Of a DNA stretch of 14,992 nucleotides, positions 14,887 through 14,992 are shown piece by piece. How positions within the stretch are numbered: the stretch's first letter is position 1; each line of letters opens with the position of its first letter. Below the pieces are notes generated by a model that was given only the letters and a program-made list of their open reading frames with translations, was not told where the DNA came from and made no database searches. The position numbers and the translations under genes are program-made. Source of the stretch: Comamonas sp. lk (GTDB lineage: Bacteria; Pseudomonadota; Gammaproteobacteria; Burkholderiales; Burkholderiaceae_C); assembly GCA_945898105.1 (NCBI GenBank), contig CAMDHL010000022.1, positions 1 to 14,992 of the forward strand, written 5' to 3'.

Positions 14887-14925
14887 TTGACTTGGCAAGT
14901 TCAAAACCATAATTTGAACCTTACC
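14887..14925 (+). promoter_or_regulatory. Promoter-like pair overlapped by an inverted repeat
   Basis: TTGACT (14887-14892) and CATAAT (14908-14913) resemble -35 and -10 boxes with a short 15-base spacer. GTTCAAA (14899-14905) and TTTGAAC (14913-14919) form a perfect 7-bp inverted repeat around the -10, extended imperfectly by GG/CC at 14894-14895 and 14924-14925. This would suit a repressed promoter reading out of the window. Confidence 0.35.
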
Positions 14926-14992
14926 GATTGCACGCGGTTTAAATCGAGTTTGGTTAGCCGGGTGATTCAACACGAGTTGCCGACGGATCCGA

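Larger units (their letters stand above)
14743..14992. other. AT-richer tail after tRNA-Ser with inverted repeats, no clear gene
   Basis: These 250 bases run to the window edge and are visibly richer in A and T than the rest. No frame of either strand shows a recognisable protein with a start. On the minus strand one frame is open from the right edge to a TGA at about 14839 and another from about 14885 through the tRNA; both lack a start codon and look non-coding or decayed. Three inverted repeats and a promoter-like pair are noted separately. The position fits a tRNA-linked integration site, but no integrase or duplicated tRNA end is visible. Confidence 0.5.

Noticed and set aside
1..14992. 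CRISPR array, insertion sequence, prophage or defence system
   Set aside because: No regularly spaced repeats and no transposase, integrase, phage structural or defence-family protein could be seen in any frame.

Overview
The window looks like a chromosomal segment of a betaproteobacterium in the order Burkholderiales, most likely the family Comamonadaceae (Rhodoferax/Polaromonas-like). This rests on recalled protein similarity (CysS, AccA, LysC, GlyA, the DUF349 protein) and on the gene neighbourhood; no database search was possible. The content is mostly housekeeping and envelope genes. I see no CRISPR array, insertion sequence, prophage gene or defence system, and I do not claim one.

Layout, left to right. 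(1) 1-1489, minus strand: the N-terminal part of serine hydroxymethyltransferase (glyA, cut by the window edge), preceded by a membrane-anchored SLT-type lytic transglycosylase. (2) 1490-1861: a 372-base divergent intergenic region with a perfect TATAAT on the minus strand, a large palindrome and a run of hairpins. It is the least explained part of the window. (3) 1862-4678, plus strand: a large DUF349 protein with a Gly/Arg/Asp-rich linker. (4) 4679-4825: a convergent spacer with a REP-like palindromic motif. (5) 4826-9114, minus strand: a tight five-gene cluster for the cell envelope, in transcription order TPR/NTF2-like exported protein, L,D-transpeptidase with an NTF2-like tail, periplasmic cyclophilin PpiA, cytosolic cyclophilin PpiB and the lipid A enzyme LpxH. 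(6) 9288-14616, plus strand: cysS, an AlkA-type DNA glycosylase (ATGA overlap), accA (TTG start), tilS and lysC. (7) tRNA-Ser(GCU) at 14650-14742. (8) 14743-14992: a visibly AT-richer tail with no convincing gene and several inverted repeats; it may be the edge of an island integrated at the tRNA.

How the genes fit together. The minus-strand cluster couples peptidoglycan cross-linking (L,D-transpeptidase), periplasmic protein folding (PpiA) and lipid A synthesis (LpxH); its first two products share the same C-terminal fold, which suggests they work as a pair. The plus-strand series is core metabolism and translation: tRNA charging (cysS), base-excision repair, fatty-acid initiation (accA), tRNA-Ile maturation (tilS), the first step of Lys/Thr/Met/DAP synthesis (lysC) and a serine tRNA. 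Several start codons differ from the longest open frame: DUF349 GTG 1862, ppiA ATG 6753, L,D-transpeptidase GTG 8006, cysS ATG 9288, accA TTG 11365 and lysC ATG 13345.
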